Assembly (NCBI RefSeq): GCF_002285285.1
Contig: NZ_NSJF01000002.1
Span: 248,001 to 312,000 of the forward strand
DNA length: 64,000 nucleotides
Direction: 5' to 3'
Origin: Vandammella animalimorsus
Lineage (GTDB): Bacteria; Pseudomonadota; Gammaproteobacteria; Burkholderiales; Burkholderiaceae_C
The number at the start of each line of letters is the position of its first letter. The first letter of the stretch is position 1. Below the pieces are notes generated by a model. That model searched no databases, was not told the origin of the DNA, and was given only the letters and a program-made list of their open reading frames with translations. Shown here piece after piece: positions 49,547 through 64,000 of the stretch. The position numbers and the translations under genes were made by a program.

Positions 49547-50734
49547 TTATTTGGACAGCATGCGCATGGCGTCTTCCAGGCCCTTGAGGGTCAGTGGGTA
49601 CATGCGCCCGCCCATGAGTTGGCCGATCAGGTCGATGCTTTGGCGGTAGCCCCAGACGCCTTGCGGTTCGGGGTTGATCCAGGCGTGCTGGGGGAAGGCA
49701 CCCGTCAGGCGCTGCAGCCACTCGGCGCCAGCCTCGGCGTTGTGGTATTCGACGCTGCCGCCGGGCTGCAGGATTTCGTAGGGGCTCATGGTGGCGTCGC
49801 CCACGAAGATGAGTTTGTAGTCCTTGTTGTACTTGCGGATGATGTCCCAGGTGTCGAACTTCTCGGTGAAGCGGCGGCGGTTGTTCTTCCAGACGAAGTC
49901 GTAGACGCAGTTGTGGAAGTAATAAAACTCCATGTGCTTGAACTCGCTCTTGGCGGCCGAGAACAGCTCTTCGACGCGCTGGATGTGTTCGTCCATGGTG
50001 CCGCCCACGTCCATCAGCAGCAGCACCTTCACGCTGTTGTGCCGCTCGGGCACCATCTTGATGTCCAGCCAGCCGGCGTTGGCGGCGGTGGCGCTGATGG
50101 TGCCGGGCAGGTCCAGCTCCAGTTCGGCGCTGGTGCGTGCGAACTTGCGCAGGCGCTTGAGCGCGACCTTGATGTTGCGCGTGCCCAGCTCCTGGCTGTC
50201 GTCGTAGTCGCGGTACATGCGCGCGTCCCAGACCTTGACGGCGCTCTTGCCGCCGCCCTTGCCGCCGATGCGGATGCCGCGCGGGTTGTAGCCGCCGTGG
50301 CCGAAGGGGCTGGTGCCGCCGGTGCCAATCCACTTGTTGCCGCCTTCATGCCGCCCCTTTTGCTCTTCCAGGCGCTTTTTCAGCGTCCGCATCAGCTCGT
50401 CCCATTCCATGGCCTCGATGGCGGCCTTTTGTTCGGGGCTGAGCTCGCGCTCGAGCAGCTGCCGCAGCCAGTCCTCGGGGATCTCGCGGCGGTAGTCGGT
50501 GAGCATCTCCACGCCCTTGAAGTAGGCGGCAAAGGCGCGGTCGAACTTGTCGTAGTGCTTTTCGTCCTTGACGAGGATGGTGCGCGCCAGGTGGTAGAAG
50601 TCCTCCATGCTGGTGGGCTGCTCGGCCTTGGGGCCGATCACGCCGCGCTCCAGCGCTTCGAGCAGGGCGAGGAATTCCTTGACCGAAACGGGCAGCTTGC
50701 CCGCGCGCAGGGTGTAGAAGAAGTCGATCAGCAT
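49547..50734 (-). CDS. CoxE-like von Willebrand factor A protein
   Basis: 395 aa. The N-terminal half is helical and charged with a Gly/Lys-rich loop (about residues 150-175, GGYNPRGIRIGGKGGGK). The C-terminal half is the VWA domain: LLLMDVGGTMDEHI occupies the MIDAS position but with Gly-Gly-Thr where DxSxS is canonical, then FYYFHNCVYDFVW and LIFVGDATMSPYE. Such proteins pair with MoxR AAA ATPases to remodel or load metals into partner enzymes. The MoxR gene lies upstream on the same strand with two small genes between them. Confidence 0.88.
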   Translation of the reverse strand: MLIDFFYTLRAGKLPVSVKEFLALLEALERGVIGPKAEQPTSMEDFYHLARTILVKDEKHYDKFDRAFAAYFKGVEMLTDYRREIPEDWLRQLLERELSPEQKAAIEAMEWDELMRTLKKRLEEQKGRHEGGNKWIGTGGTSPFGHGGYNPRGIRIGGKGGGKSAVKVWDARMYRDYDDSQELGTRNIKVALKRLRKFARTSAELELDLPGTISATAANAGWLDIKMVPERHNSVKVLLLMDVGGTMDEHIQRVEELFSAAKSEFKHMEFYYFHNCVYDFVWKNNRRRFTEKFDTWDIIRKYNKDYKLIFVGDATMSPYEILQPGGSVEYHNAEAGAEWLQRLTGAFPQHAWINPEPQGVWGYRQSIDLIGQLMGGRMYPLTLKGLEDAMRMLSK

Positions 50735-50775
50735 GGGCGGTGGGCGGTAGTGGGGTGGCGGGGTGGGGCAGGTGC

Positions 50776-51372
50776 TCAGCGCTGGCCCTGGGCCAGCAGG
50801 TATTGCAGGTGGGCGCGGGCCTCGGGCCATTCGCCCTGGGTCAGGCTGTACATCACGGTGTCGCGGATGGTGCCGTCGCGGCGCAGCGCGTGGCCGCGGA
50901 TCACGCCGTCTTTTTTTGCGCCCAGGCGCTCGATGGCGCGCTGGCTGGCGTAATTGAAGTTGTCCGTGCGCCAGCCCACCACGCGCGCGCCCAGCGTCTC
51001 GAAGGCCTGGGTGAGCAGCAGCAGTTTGCAGGTGGTGTTGACGTGCGTGCGCTGCACGCGCCGGGCGTACCAGGTGTAGCCAATCTCCAGCCGTTGCACG
51101 GCCGGCAGGATGTCGTGGTAGCTGGTGCTGCCCAGCACGTCGCCGCTGGCCGCGTCGATCACGGCAAAGGGCAGGCGCTGGCCTTGCTGCTGCATGGCCA
51201 GCGCGGTGTCGATGTAGGCGCGCACCTTCTCCGGCTCGGGCACGCTGCTCACGCGCAGCTCCCACAGCCGGCCGTCGCAGGCGGCGGCGCGCAGGCCCTC
51301 TTCGTGGCTGTGCTGCAAGGGCTCCAGGCGCAGGCCATTGGCGTGCAAGGTGGTGGGGGTGATCCAGGTCAT
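50776..51372 (-). CDS. GNAT-family N-acetyltransferase (RimJ/RimL-like)
   Basis: 198 aa. The family shape of RimJ/RimL-type enzymes is clear: LEPLQHSHEEGLRAAACDG at the start, then AVIDAASGDVLGSTSYHDI, EIGYTWYARRVQRTHVNT (acetyl-CoA loop region) and TDNFNYASQRAIERLGAKKD. Substrate may be a protein N-terminus or small amine; not predictable. It sits between the MoxR and VWA genes, in the same orientation, 16 bases after the lipoprotein gene. Confidence 0.9.
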   Translation of the reverse strand: MTWITPTTLHANGLRLEPLQHSHEEGLRAAACDGRLWELRVSSVPEPEKVRAYIDTALAMQQQGQRLPFAVIDAASGDVLGSTSYHDILPAVQRLEIGYTWYARRVQRTHVNTTCKLLLLTQAFETLGARVVGWRTDNFNYASQRAIERLGAKKDGVIRGHALRRDGTIRDTVMYSLTQGEWPEARAHLQYLLAQGQR

Positions 51373-51387
51373 GGGTGGTCTTCCAGG

Positions 51388-51888
51388 TCATGGGTGGTCT
51401 TGGGTCTGTGGCGTCGCTGCCAACAGCTCGCCCAGGCGCTGCAAATCCTCGGTGGCGATATAGCCATTGAGCTCCCGGTCGGCGCCGGGCCCACAGGCCC
51501 AGTTGGCCGAGCGGTAGCGCTGCGCGCCACTGGCGTCGGTCAGGCGCAGCTCATACACGGTGGCGCCGGCTTCACACTGGCGCGGCGCGCTCAGGCGCAG
51601 CCGCGCCAGCGCTTGCTGGGCCTGCGGGCTCAGGCCCGACAGCGGCTGCTGCTGGCTGTGCAGCGGCTGTTGCTGGCGCCAGGTGTTGAGCTGGCTTTTG
51701 GTGACGGTCACGATCACGCGCGCGTCGTCGTCGCTGGGCCTGGGCCGCCAGACCAGGCCGCCTTCGACGCTGTAGCCGTCGCCACAGGCGCTCAGCCAAG
51801 CCAGTGCTGCCGCCATGCTCGCGGTGGCGGCCAGGCGCTGCAGCGTGGCGCGGCGGCGGGGCAGGGGGCAAGGTGATGTGTGGTGCAT
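51388..51888 (-). CDS. Putative lipoprotein in the MoxR-VWA cluster
   Basis: 166 aa. The N-terminal signal peptide ends in the lipobox LSAC (Cys35), so it should be anchored in a membrane facing the periplasm. The mature part has two Cys (APRQCEAG, NWACGPG) and no recognised domain. An exact 18-base tandem copy (CCAGGTCATGGGTGGTCT twice, 51366-51405) spans its 3' end and the start of the GNAT gene. Function unknown. Confidence 0.72.
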   Translation of the reverse strand: MHHTSPCPLPRRRATLQRLAATASMAAALAWLSACGDGYSVEGGLVWRPRPSDDDARVIVTVTKSQLNTWRQQQPLHSQQQPLSGLSPQAQQALARLRLSAPRQCEAGATVYELRLTDASGAQRYRSANWACGPGADRELNGYIATEDLQRLGELLAATPQTQDHP

Positions 51889-51942
51889 GGCGGGCCTGTG
51901 GGCGGATGCGGCTGGGGGGCGGCTGGGCCGATGGGCGCAGGC

Positions 51943-52785
51943 TCAGCGATTGCGCTGGTTCATGAACACCAGCTTCTCGAACAGGGTCACGTCCTGCTCG
52001 TTTTTGAGCAGCGCGCCCAGCAGCGGCGGCAGGGCGATCTTGTCGTCCTGGCTGCGCAGGGCCTCGGCCGGGATGTCTTCGGCCAGCAGCAGCTTGAGCC
52101 AGTCGATCAGCTCGCTGGTCGAGGGCTTTTTCTTCAGCCCGGGCACGCTGCGGATTTCGTAGAAGCTCTTGAGCGCCGCGGTGAGCAATTCGCCCTTGAG
52201 CTGGGGGAAGTGCACCTTGACGATCTCCTGCATGGTCTGCGCGTCCGGGAACTTGATGTAGTGAAAGAAGCAGCGGCGCAAAAAGGCATCGGGCAGCTCC
52301 TTCTCGTTGTTGGAAGTGATGAACACGATGGGCCGCTGGCGCGCGCGGATGAGCTCGCGCGTTTCATAGACGTGGAACTCCATGCGGTCGAGCTCGCGCA
52401 GCAGGTCGTTGGGGAATTCGATGTCGGCCTTGTCGATCTCGTCGATCAGCAGGGCCGTGGGTTGCTCGGCGGTGAAGGCCTGCCAGAGCACGCCCTTGAC
52501 GATGTAGTTGTGGATGTCCTTGACGCGGTCGTCGCCCAGCTGCGAGTCGCGCAGGCGGCTGACGGCGTCGTACTCGTACAGGCCCTGCTGCGCCTTGGTG
52601 GTGGATTTGATGTGCCATTGCAGCAGGTTCAGCCCCAGGGCCTGGGCCACTTCCTCGGCCAGCATGGTCTTGCCGGTGCCGGGCTCGCCCTTGACCAGCA
52701 GCGGGCGCTGCAGGGCAATGGCGGCATTGACGGCCAGCATCAAATCCTGCGTGGCGACGTAGTTTTCGGATCCTTGAAATCTCAT
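51943..52785 (-). CDS. MoxR-family AAA ATPase
   Basis: 280 aa AAA+ ATPase of the MoxR/CoxD group. Walker A GEPGTGKT (residues 33-40), Walker B LLIDEIDKAD, sensor 1 FITSNNEKELPDAFLRRC with arginine finger region. With the VWA protein 1.2 kb downstream it probably forms a chaperone pair. The two genes between them (lipoprotein, GNAT) are in the same orientation, which is atypical because the pair is normally adjacent. Its substrate is not apparent from the neighbours. Confidence 0.94.
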   Translation of the reverse strand: MRFQGSENYVATQDLMLAVNAAIALQRPLLVKGEPGTGKTMLAEEVAQALGLNLLQWHIKSTTKAQQGLYEYDAVSRLRDSQLGDDRVKDIHNYIVKGVLWQAFTAEQPTALLIDEIDKADIEFPNDLLRELDRMEFHVYETRELIRARQRPIVFITSNNEKELPDAFLRRCFFHYIKFPDAQTMQEIVKVHFPQLKGELLTAALKSFYEIRSVPGLKKKPSTSELIDWLKLLLAEDIPAEALRSQDDKIALPPLLGALLKNEQDVTLFEKLVFMNQRNR

Positions 52786-52862
52786 GTGCGGTGCTCGGTG
52801 AAGATGGGATGGAAGGGGGAACAGGCTCTTGGCGCATGCGGCCTATGCCGCGCCCGGCGATG

Positions 52863-53669
52863 TTATTCCAGACGGATGCGCGCCAGGCCCGGGTCGGGCT
52901 CTGGCAGGCGCAACTGCATGTCGCGCAGCGCGTGGCACAGCAGGTCGGCCACCAGCAGGTTGCGTTGGCGCTTATTGTCAGCGGGGATGACCCACCAGGG
53001 CGCGTGGGCGGTGGATGTGGCCTCCAGCAGTGCGTCGTAGGCACACTGGTAATCGTCCCACTGCGCGCGCGCCTGCAGGTCCTCGCGGGCGAACTTCCAC
53101 TGCTTGGCTGGGTCGTCCAGGCGTTTTTGCAGGCGCTTGCGCTGCTCGTCCTTGCTGATGTGCAGCAGGCACTTGAGCACGCGCGTGCCGGTCTCGCTGA
53201 GCAGCTGCTCGAAGTGATTGATGTGCGCGTAGCGGCGCTGCGTCTCGCGCTCGTCGATCGCGCCGCGCACCACGGGCACCAGCACGTCTTCGTAATGGCT
53301 GCGGTTCCAGACCGTCAGCTCGCCAGCGCCAGGCACGACGGCATGGCAGCGCCAGAGGAAGTCGCGTGCGCGCTCTTGGGCGCTGGGGGCCTTGAACGCA
53401 TGCACGTGCACGCCCAGCGGCGAGGTGCGCGAGAACACCCAGCGGATGGTGCCGTCCTTGCCGCTGGTGTCCATGCCCTGCAGGATCAGCAGCAGTTTGC
53501 GTTGCCCATTGGCGTAGAGCAGGTTTTGCAGCTCATCGAGCTGCAGCGCCAGCTCGTCCAGGCGCTGCAGCTCGGCCTGCTTGCTGCCCAATGGATAAGG
53601 GGTTTGGTCGGGGTCGATGTCGGCCAGGCTGTGGCCGGGGCGGATGCGGTATGCGTCGAATGCGTTCAT
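52863..53669 (-). CDS. Polyphosphate kinase 2 family protein
   Basis: 268 aa. Uses inorganic polyphosphate to phosphorylate nucleotides. Walker A GMDTSGKDG (near residue 62), WNRSHYEDVLVPVV as the Walker B/substrate region and a lid with Arg/Lys residues (KRLQKRLDDPAKQWKF). The single PPK2 domain and its length are typical of one-domain PPK2 enzymes; AMP or ADP preference cannot be assigned from this. Start MNAFDAYRIRPGHSL. Confidence 0.93.
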   Translation of the reverse strand: MNAFDAYRIRPGHSLADIDPDQTPYPLGSKQAELQRLDELALQLDELQNLLYANGQRKLLLILQGMDTSGKDGTIRWVFSRTSPLGVHVHAFKAPSAQERARDFLWRCHAVVPGAGELTVWNRSHYEDVLVPVVRGAIDERETQRRYAHINHFEQLLSETGTRVLKCLLHISKDEQRKRLQKRLDDPAKQWKFAREDLQARAQWDDYQCAYDALLEATSTAHAPWWVIPADNKRQRNLLVADLLCHALRDMQLRLPEPDPGLARIRLE

Positions 53670-53754
53670 GGCAGGCTGACTCGGCAAGGCCGTGGCGGGC
53701 GCGCAGGCGCCCGGAGGGTGAGAGCGTCAGGCGGATTTCCTGGCGCCTGTTCAT

Positions 53755-53774
53755 GCTCTCGGCGGGCCGAGAGC
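53755..53774. other. Hairpin between rng and ppk2
   Basis: GCTCTCGG/CCGAGAGC perfect 8-base stem with CGGG loop. No T run on either side, so a terminator function is uncertain; possibly an RNA-processing or stability element. Confidence 0.35.
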
Positions 53775-53786
53775 ACAAATAGGCTC

Positions 53787-55382
53787 TTATACCAACACGA
53801 TGTCGTAGCGATCGGGCGCCAGGCCGTTTTCGGCCACCAGCGCGATGGGCTTGTCGATGAAGTCCGAAAGGCTGGCCAGGTGCGCGCTTTCCTCGTCGAG
53901 GAACAGCTCGATGACCTCGGGCGCGGCCAGCACCTTGATCTCGCGCGGGTTGAACTGGCGCGCCTCGCGCAGGATTTCGCGCAGGATGTCGTAGCAGACG
54001 CTGCGCGGCGTCTTGGTGCGGCCCGTGCCGCCGCAGCAGGCGCAGGGCTGGCTGAGCAGGTGCGCCAGCGATTCGCGCGTGCGCTTGCGCGTCATCTCCA
54101 CCAGGCCCAGCGGCGAGAACTCGCACACCGTGGTGCGCACGCGGTCGCGCGCCAGCTGGCGGCGGAACTCCTGCAGCACGGCGCTTTGGTGCTTGTCCTG
54201 CACCATGTCGATGAAGTCCACGACGATGATGCCGCCCAGGTTGCGCAGCCGCAGCTGGCGCGCAATGGCCTGGGCCGCCTCCAGGTTGGTCTTGAAGATG
54301 GTTTCGTCGAAGCTGCGCGTGCCGATGAAGCCGCCGGTATTGACGTCGATGGTGGTCAGCGCCTCGGTCTGGTCGATCACCAGGTAGCCGCCGGACTTGA
54401 GCGCCACGCGCTGGCCCAGGGCGCGGTCGATCTCCTCGTCGATCTGGTAGAGGTCGAAAATCGGGCGCTCGCCGCGGTACAGCGTCAGGCGCCCCAGGGC
54501 GCTGGGCATGAAGTCGCGCGCAAAGGCGCGCAGCGCGGCAAACTGCTCGCGCGAGTCGATGGCGACGCTGCGCGTGTGCTCGCCCACCAGATCGCGCAGC
54601 ACGCGCCGCAGCAGGTCCAGCTCTTGGTAGAGCAGGCTGGTGACGGGCCGTGACAGCGCGGCCTCGCGGATTTTTTGCCAGGTGGTGCGCAGGTAGCGGA
54701 TGTCCTCGATCAGCTCGGCGTCGCTGGCGTCCTCGCCGTTGGTGCGCAGGATGAAGCCGCCGGTGTTGCGCCCCGGCGGCGTGTGCGCCTGCACCAGGGC
54801 CTGCAGGCGCTGGCGCAGCGCATCGCGCTCGGGCAGGGCGATTTTTTGCGATACGCCGATGTGGTCGTCCTGCGGCAAAAACACCAGTGAGCGCCCGGCA
54901 ACGCTCAGCTGCGTGGACAGGCGCGCGCCCTTCTTGCCGATTGGGTCCTTGATGACCTGCACCACCAGCGACTGGCCCTCGAACACCTGGCGCTCGATGG
55001 GCAGCGGCGCCTCCTGGCGGCGCACCGTGGCTGGGGCCTCGCCGCTGCTGTGGCGCTGCCAGACGTCGGCCACGTGCAAAAAGGCCGCGCGCTCCAGGCC
55101 GATGTCCACAAAGGCCGATTGCATGCCCGGCAGCACCCGCGTGACCTTGCCCAGGTAGATGTTGCCCACCAGGCCGCGCTCGAGCGTGCGCTCCAGCAGC
55201 AGCTCCTGCACCGCGCCGTGCTCGATGACGGCCACGCGCGTCTCCTGCGGGGCCCAGTTGATGAGGATGTCCTGCGCGGCCTCGGTGGTGGCCTGCACCG
55301 GCAGCGGCGTGGGCTGCGCGGGCGATGCGGGCGCGGGCGGCGTGTGTGGGTCGGGCAGTGGCGGGGGGCAGGGCTGGTTCAT
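53787..55382 (-). CDS. rng: Ribonuclease G
   Basis: Endoribonuclease of the RNase E/G family that matures 16S rRNA 5' ends. 531 aa. The N-terminal 35 residues are Pro-rich. The S1 domain (ERGLVGNIYLGKVTRVLPGM) and the catalytic region with the paired Asp (TTIDVNTGGFIG and GIIVVDFIDM) are present. The zinc-link appears as QPCACCGGTG, that is Cys-x-Cys-Cys rather than the usual Cys-Pro-x-Cys. ATGA overlap with maf upstream; together with rlmH they form one minus-strand unit. Confidence 0.96.
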   Translation of the reverse strand: MNQPCPPPLPDPHTPPAPASPAQPTPLPVQATTEAAQDILINWAPQETRVAVIEHGAVQELLLERTLERGLVGNIYLGKVTRVLPGMQSAFVDIGLERAAFLHVADVWQRHSSGEAPATVRRQEAPLPIERQVFEGQSLVVQVIKDPIGKKGARLSTQLSVAGRSLVFLPQDDHIGVSQKIALPERDALRQRLQALVQAHTPPGRNTGGFILRTNGEDASDAELIEDIRYLRTTWQKIREAALSRPVTSLLYQELDLLRRVLRDLVGEHTRSVAIDSREQFAALRAFARDFMPSALGRLTLYRGERPIFDLYQIDEEIDRALGQRVALKSGGYLVIDQTEALTTIDVNTGGFIGTRSFDETIFKTNLEAAQAIARQLRLRNLGGIIVVDFIDMVQDKHQSAVLQEFRRQLARDRVRTTVCEFSPLGLVEMTRKRTRESLAHLLSQPCACCGGTGRTKTPRSVCYDILREILREARQFNPREIKVLAAPEVIELFLDEESAHLASLSDFIDKPIALVAENGLAPDRYDIVLV

Positions 55383-56140
55383 GGCTGGGGGCCTGGGGCG
55401 CAGGGCTGCTGCAGCCAGGGCTGCAGCAGCAGATGGGTTTCGAACAGCGGCAGGCCCATGATGCCTGAATAACTGCCCTCGATGCGGTCGATCAGCGTGG
55501 CCGCCAGCCCTTGGATGCCGTAGGCGCCGGCCTTGCCCTGCCATTGGCCCGAATCCAGGTACTGCTGCAGCCACTCGGGCCGCATGCAGTTGAAGCGCAC
55601 CTTGGAGATGGACACGGCCTGCTGCACCTGGCCGTCGTCACCGCCCTGGCCGCCCTGGTCGCCCTGGTCGCCCTGCATGCGCGCGCCGGGCAGGACCACG
55701 GCCACGGCCGTGAGGACCTCGTGCGGGGGGCTGGCGCACAGCAGCTCCAGCATGGCCTGGGCTTGGGCCCGGTCGGCGGGCTTGCCCAGGATTTGCTGGC
55801 CCAGGGCCACAGTGGTGTCGGCGCACAGAATGGGCGCGGGCGGCAGCCGGCGGCGGGCGGCGCGGCGCATGGCCGCATGCAGCTTGAGCCGCGTGACGCG
55901 CTGCACGTAGTCCAGTGGGCGCTCGTCTGGCAGCGGGGCCTCCAGCGCTTCCAGCGCCTGGGCGGTGTCGCCCGGATCGGGGTCTTGCGCATCGGGCAGC
56001 AGCAGCGTGTGGGCGATGCCGATTTGCTGCAGCAGCTGGCTGCGGCGCGGGCTTTGCGAGGCCAGGTAGATGGCGCGCGGGCCAGCGGTGGGCGCGGCCT
56101 GGCCATTGCCGTGGGCGTTGCCGTGCTCTGTCATGCTCAT
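55379..56140 (-). CDS. Maf-family nucleoside triphosphate pyrophosphatase
   Basis: 253 aa. Hydrolyses non-canonical or m5U/pseudouridine triphosphates. Signature [17 protein letters not shown] near residue 25, then [18 protein letters not shown] and [21 protein letters not shown] Gly/Gln/Asp-rich loop ([11 protein letters not shown], encoded by 9-base repeats near 55640-55675) interrupts the domain between two strands. The start overlaps the rlmH stop by ATGA and the stop overlaps the rng start by ATGA. Confidence 0.93.
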   Translation of the reverse strand: MSMTEHGNAHGNGQAAPTAGPRAIYLASQSPRRSQLLQQIGIAHTLLLPDAQDPDPGDTAQALEALEAPLPDERPLDYVQRVTRLKLHAAMRRAARRRLPPAPILCADTTVALGQQILGKPADRAQAQAMLELLCASPPHEVLTAVAVVLPGARMQGDQGDQGGQGGDDGQVQQAVSISKVRFNCMRPEWLQQYLDSGQWQGKAGAYGIQGLAATLIDRIEGSYSGIMGLPLFETHLLLQPWLQQPCAPGPQP

Positions 56141-56610
56141 TCGCGGTGGTAGGGGTGGTTGTTCAGCAGCGACCAGGCGCGGTAGAGCTGCTCGGCCAGC
56201 AGCACGCGCACCATGGCGTGCGGCAGCGTCAGCTCCGACAGGCGCAGGCGCTCGTGGGCGGCCTGGCGCAGCTCGGGCGCCAGGCCATCGGGGCCGCCGA
56301 TGACGAAGACGATGTCGCGGCCCAGATCGCGCCAGGCGGCCAGGCGCTGGGCCAGCTGGCGCGTGCCGCCGCCCTGGCCGCGCTCGTCGAGCACGACGAT
56401 GTGCGCCTGCGCCGGCCATTGCGCCTGCAGGCGCTGGGCCTCGGCGGCCATCAGCTGCTCGGCGCTTTTGCCGCCGCTGCGCGGCTCGGTCTTGACGGCG
56501 CGCAGCTCCAGCCGCATGTCTGCTGGAAAGCGCTTGGCATAGTCCTCGTAGCCTTGCTGCGCCCAGGCGGGCATCTTCTGGCCGACGGCGGTGATGATGA
56601 GCTTGCGCAT
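56137..56610 (-). CDS. rlmH: 23S rRNA pseudouridine-1915 N3-methyltransferase
   Basis: 157 aa SPOUT methyltransferase. The AdoMet knot is seen in [15 protein letters not shown] and the C-terminal [20 protein letters not shown], ending NHPYHRE as in other RlmH. Start [16 protein letters not shown]. In many genomes it follows rsfS; here serS lies upstream 33 bases away on the same strand. Confidence 0.96.
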   Translation of the reverse strand: MRKLIITAVGQKMPAWAQQGYEDYAKRFPADMRLELRAVKTEPRSGGKSAEQLMAAEAQRLQAQWPAQAHIVVLDERGQGGGTRQLAQRLAAWRDLGRDIVFVIGGPDGLAPELRQAAHERLRLSELTLPHAMVRVLLAEQLYRAWSLLNNHPYHRE

Positions 56611-56643
56611 GGGGCCGTGGGGGCAGGGGGTGCTGGCTCGCCG

Positions 56644-60791
<4,148 letters not shown>

Positions 60792-60865
60792 GGGTGTGAG
60801 CAGGCGCTGAATTCACGCCTCGCCCGCCCCAGGGAAATTCCCAGGGCCTGGCTGCGAATTTTTAA

Positions 60866-60894
60866 TTGACAGCTAAACAATTGAGTCAAAAAAT
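60866..60894 (+). promoter_or_regulatory. Promoter and possible operator of the aryl-CoA operon
   Basis: TTGACA (60866-60871), 17-base spacer and AAAAAT as -10. TTGAC and GTCAA (60885-60889) form an inverted repeat with 14 bases between and could be an operator. A start at 60897 would be too close to this promoter, supporting the ATG at 60918. Confidence 0.5.
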
Positions 60895-60917
60895 AAATGC
60901 CGTACAGGAGGTGCGGC

Positions 60918-63310
<2,393 letters not shown>

Positions 63311-63314
<4 letters not shown>

Positions 63315-64000
63315 GCATGGCGCAGGGCAACACCGCACCCCCCGCAGCGGCCAGCGCGCCCGCGCTGCGCCATGCGCTGGTCACAGGCGGCGGCAGCGGC
63401 ATTGGCGCGGCCATCGCCCGCCGTCTGCTTGCCGATGGCTTTCGCGTCACCCTGCTGGGGCGGCGGCTGGCGGCTGTGCAGGCCGTGGCCGATGAGCGGC
63501 CCGAGGCCATGCAGGCCGTCAGCGCCGACGTCAGCGAGCCAGCGCAGTTGCAGGCCGCGCTGGCCCAGGCGCGCCAGCGCTTTGGCCCCATCGACACCCT
63601 CATCAACAACGCCGGGCAGGCGCAGACCGCGCCCTTTGCCAAGATGGAGCTGGCGCTGTGGCAGCAGATGCTGGATGTGAACCTCACCGGCACCATGCTG
63701 TGCACCCAGGCGGCGCTGCCGGACATGCTGGCCGCTGGCTGGGGCCGCATCGTCAACGTGGCCAGCACGGCCGGGCAGATCGGCTACGCCTACGTCAGCG
63801 CCTACTGCGCGGCCAAGCACGGCGTCATCGGCCTGACGCGTGCGCTGGCGCTGGAGCTGGCGCGCAAGGGCATCACCGTCAACGCCGTATGCCCCGGCTA
63901 CACCGAAACCGACATCGTGCGCGAAGCCATCGAGAACATTGTCGCCAAGACTGGCCGCAGCGCCGAGCAGGCCAGGGCCGAGTTCGTCAAAAGCAACCCG
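63311..64000 (+). CDS. Short-chain dehydrogenase (3' end beyond window)
   Basis: At least 230 aa. SDR motifs complete: [42 protein letters not shown] (Ser) and YCAAKHG (Tyr-x3-Lys), then [14 protein letters not shown]. In ATGA overlap with the fused monooxygenase/reductase, so it belongs to the aryl-CoA degradation operon, probably as a 3-hydroxyacyl-CoA dehydrogenase for ring-cleavage or beta-oxidation-like steps. The downstream part of the operon lies outside the window. Confidence 0.92.

Noticed and set aside
53755-53774. Intrinsic terminator between rng and ppk2
   Set aside because: The hairpin is good but there is no T run on either strand, so it is listed only as a hairpin.

Overview
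The window reads as chromosome of a high-GC betaproteobacterium, most likely Burkholderiales family Comamonadaceae (Acidovorax, Alicycliphilus or Comamonas type). This rests on gene content and protein character: a fused indolepyruvate oxidoreductase, a 2-aminobenzoyl-CoA monooxygenase/reductase type fusion, an Ala/Lys-rich histone-like protein, TerC behind a Mn-type leader and a PhhA-PhhB-HppD block. It is an inference; there is no rRNA marker here. Genes are dense, with many 4-base ATGA stop/start overlaps. Three stretches look accessory.

Layout. 1-3.1 kb: two lipid A acyltransferases diverge from metK, whose leader can fold over its own ribosome site. 3.6-6.6 kb: a secreted protein, a hotdog thioesterase, a cobalamin adenosyltransferase and a DUF808 membrane protein. 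6.8-8.4 kb: an IS5-family element with 3-base TAA target duplication beside a universal stress protein, with small inverted repeats. 8.5-13.3 kb: a MacA-MacB-NodT tripartite efflux operon ending in a 161-base MITE whose ends match the IS. 13.5-22.9 kb: argB, fused indolepyruvate oxidoreductase, an MFS carrier joined to it by a striking 8-base repeat, and a three-gene ABC cluster. 22.9-25.1 kb: gene remnants and an AT-rich foreign P-loop ATPase gene against the 3' end of guaA.

25.1-33.6 kb: guaA and guaB lie on the same strand but are split by two lower-GC surface-protein genes. Both end in the same exosortase-like anchor (PVPVGAPWAL), and the first carries an 11-G run in its signal peptide, a classic phase-variation signature. 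33.7-37.3 kb: terC with a yybP-ykoY leader, purB and a CDP-alcohol phosphatidyltransferase. 37.4-39.4 kb: an SmtB-like zinc sensor with a His-rich protein. 39.5-44.4 kb: LprI-like protein, a lone YejB permease, GST, UppP and an SDR. 44.4-47.5 kb: phenylalanine/tyrosine catabolism (phhA, phhB, hppD) with a divergent Lrp regulator. 47.6-58 kb: housekeeping genes (mnmA, ppk2, rng, maf, rlmH, serS) and a MoxR/VWA cluster. 58.2-64 kb: histone-like protein, a Nudix-metallohydrolase fusion and the start of an aryl-CoA degradation operon that runs off the window.

The strongest candidates for something new are the putative phase-variable surface locus inserted between guaB and guaA, the orphan P-loop ATPase at the guaA hotspot, the chain of seven MNR mini-ORFs between two genes, and the metK leader.
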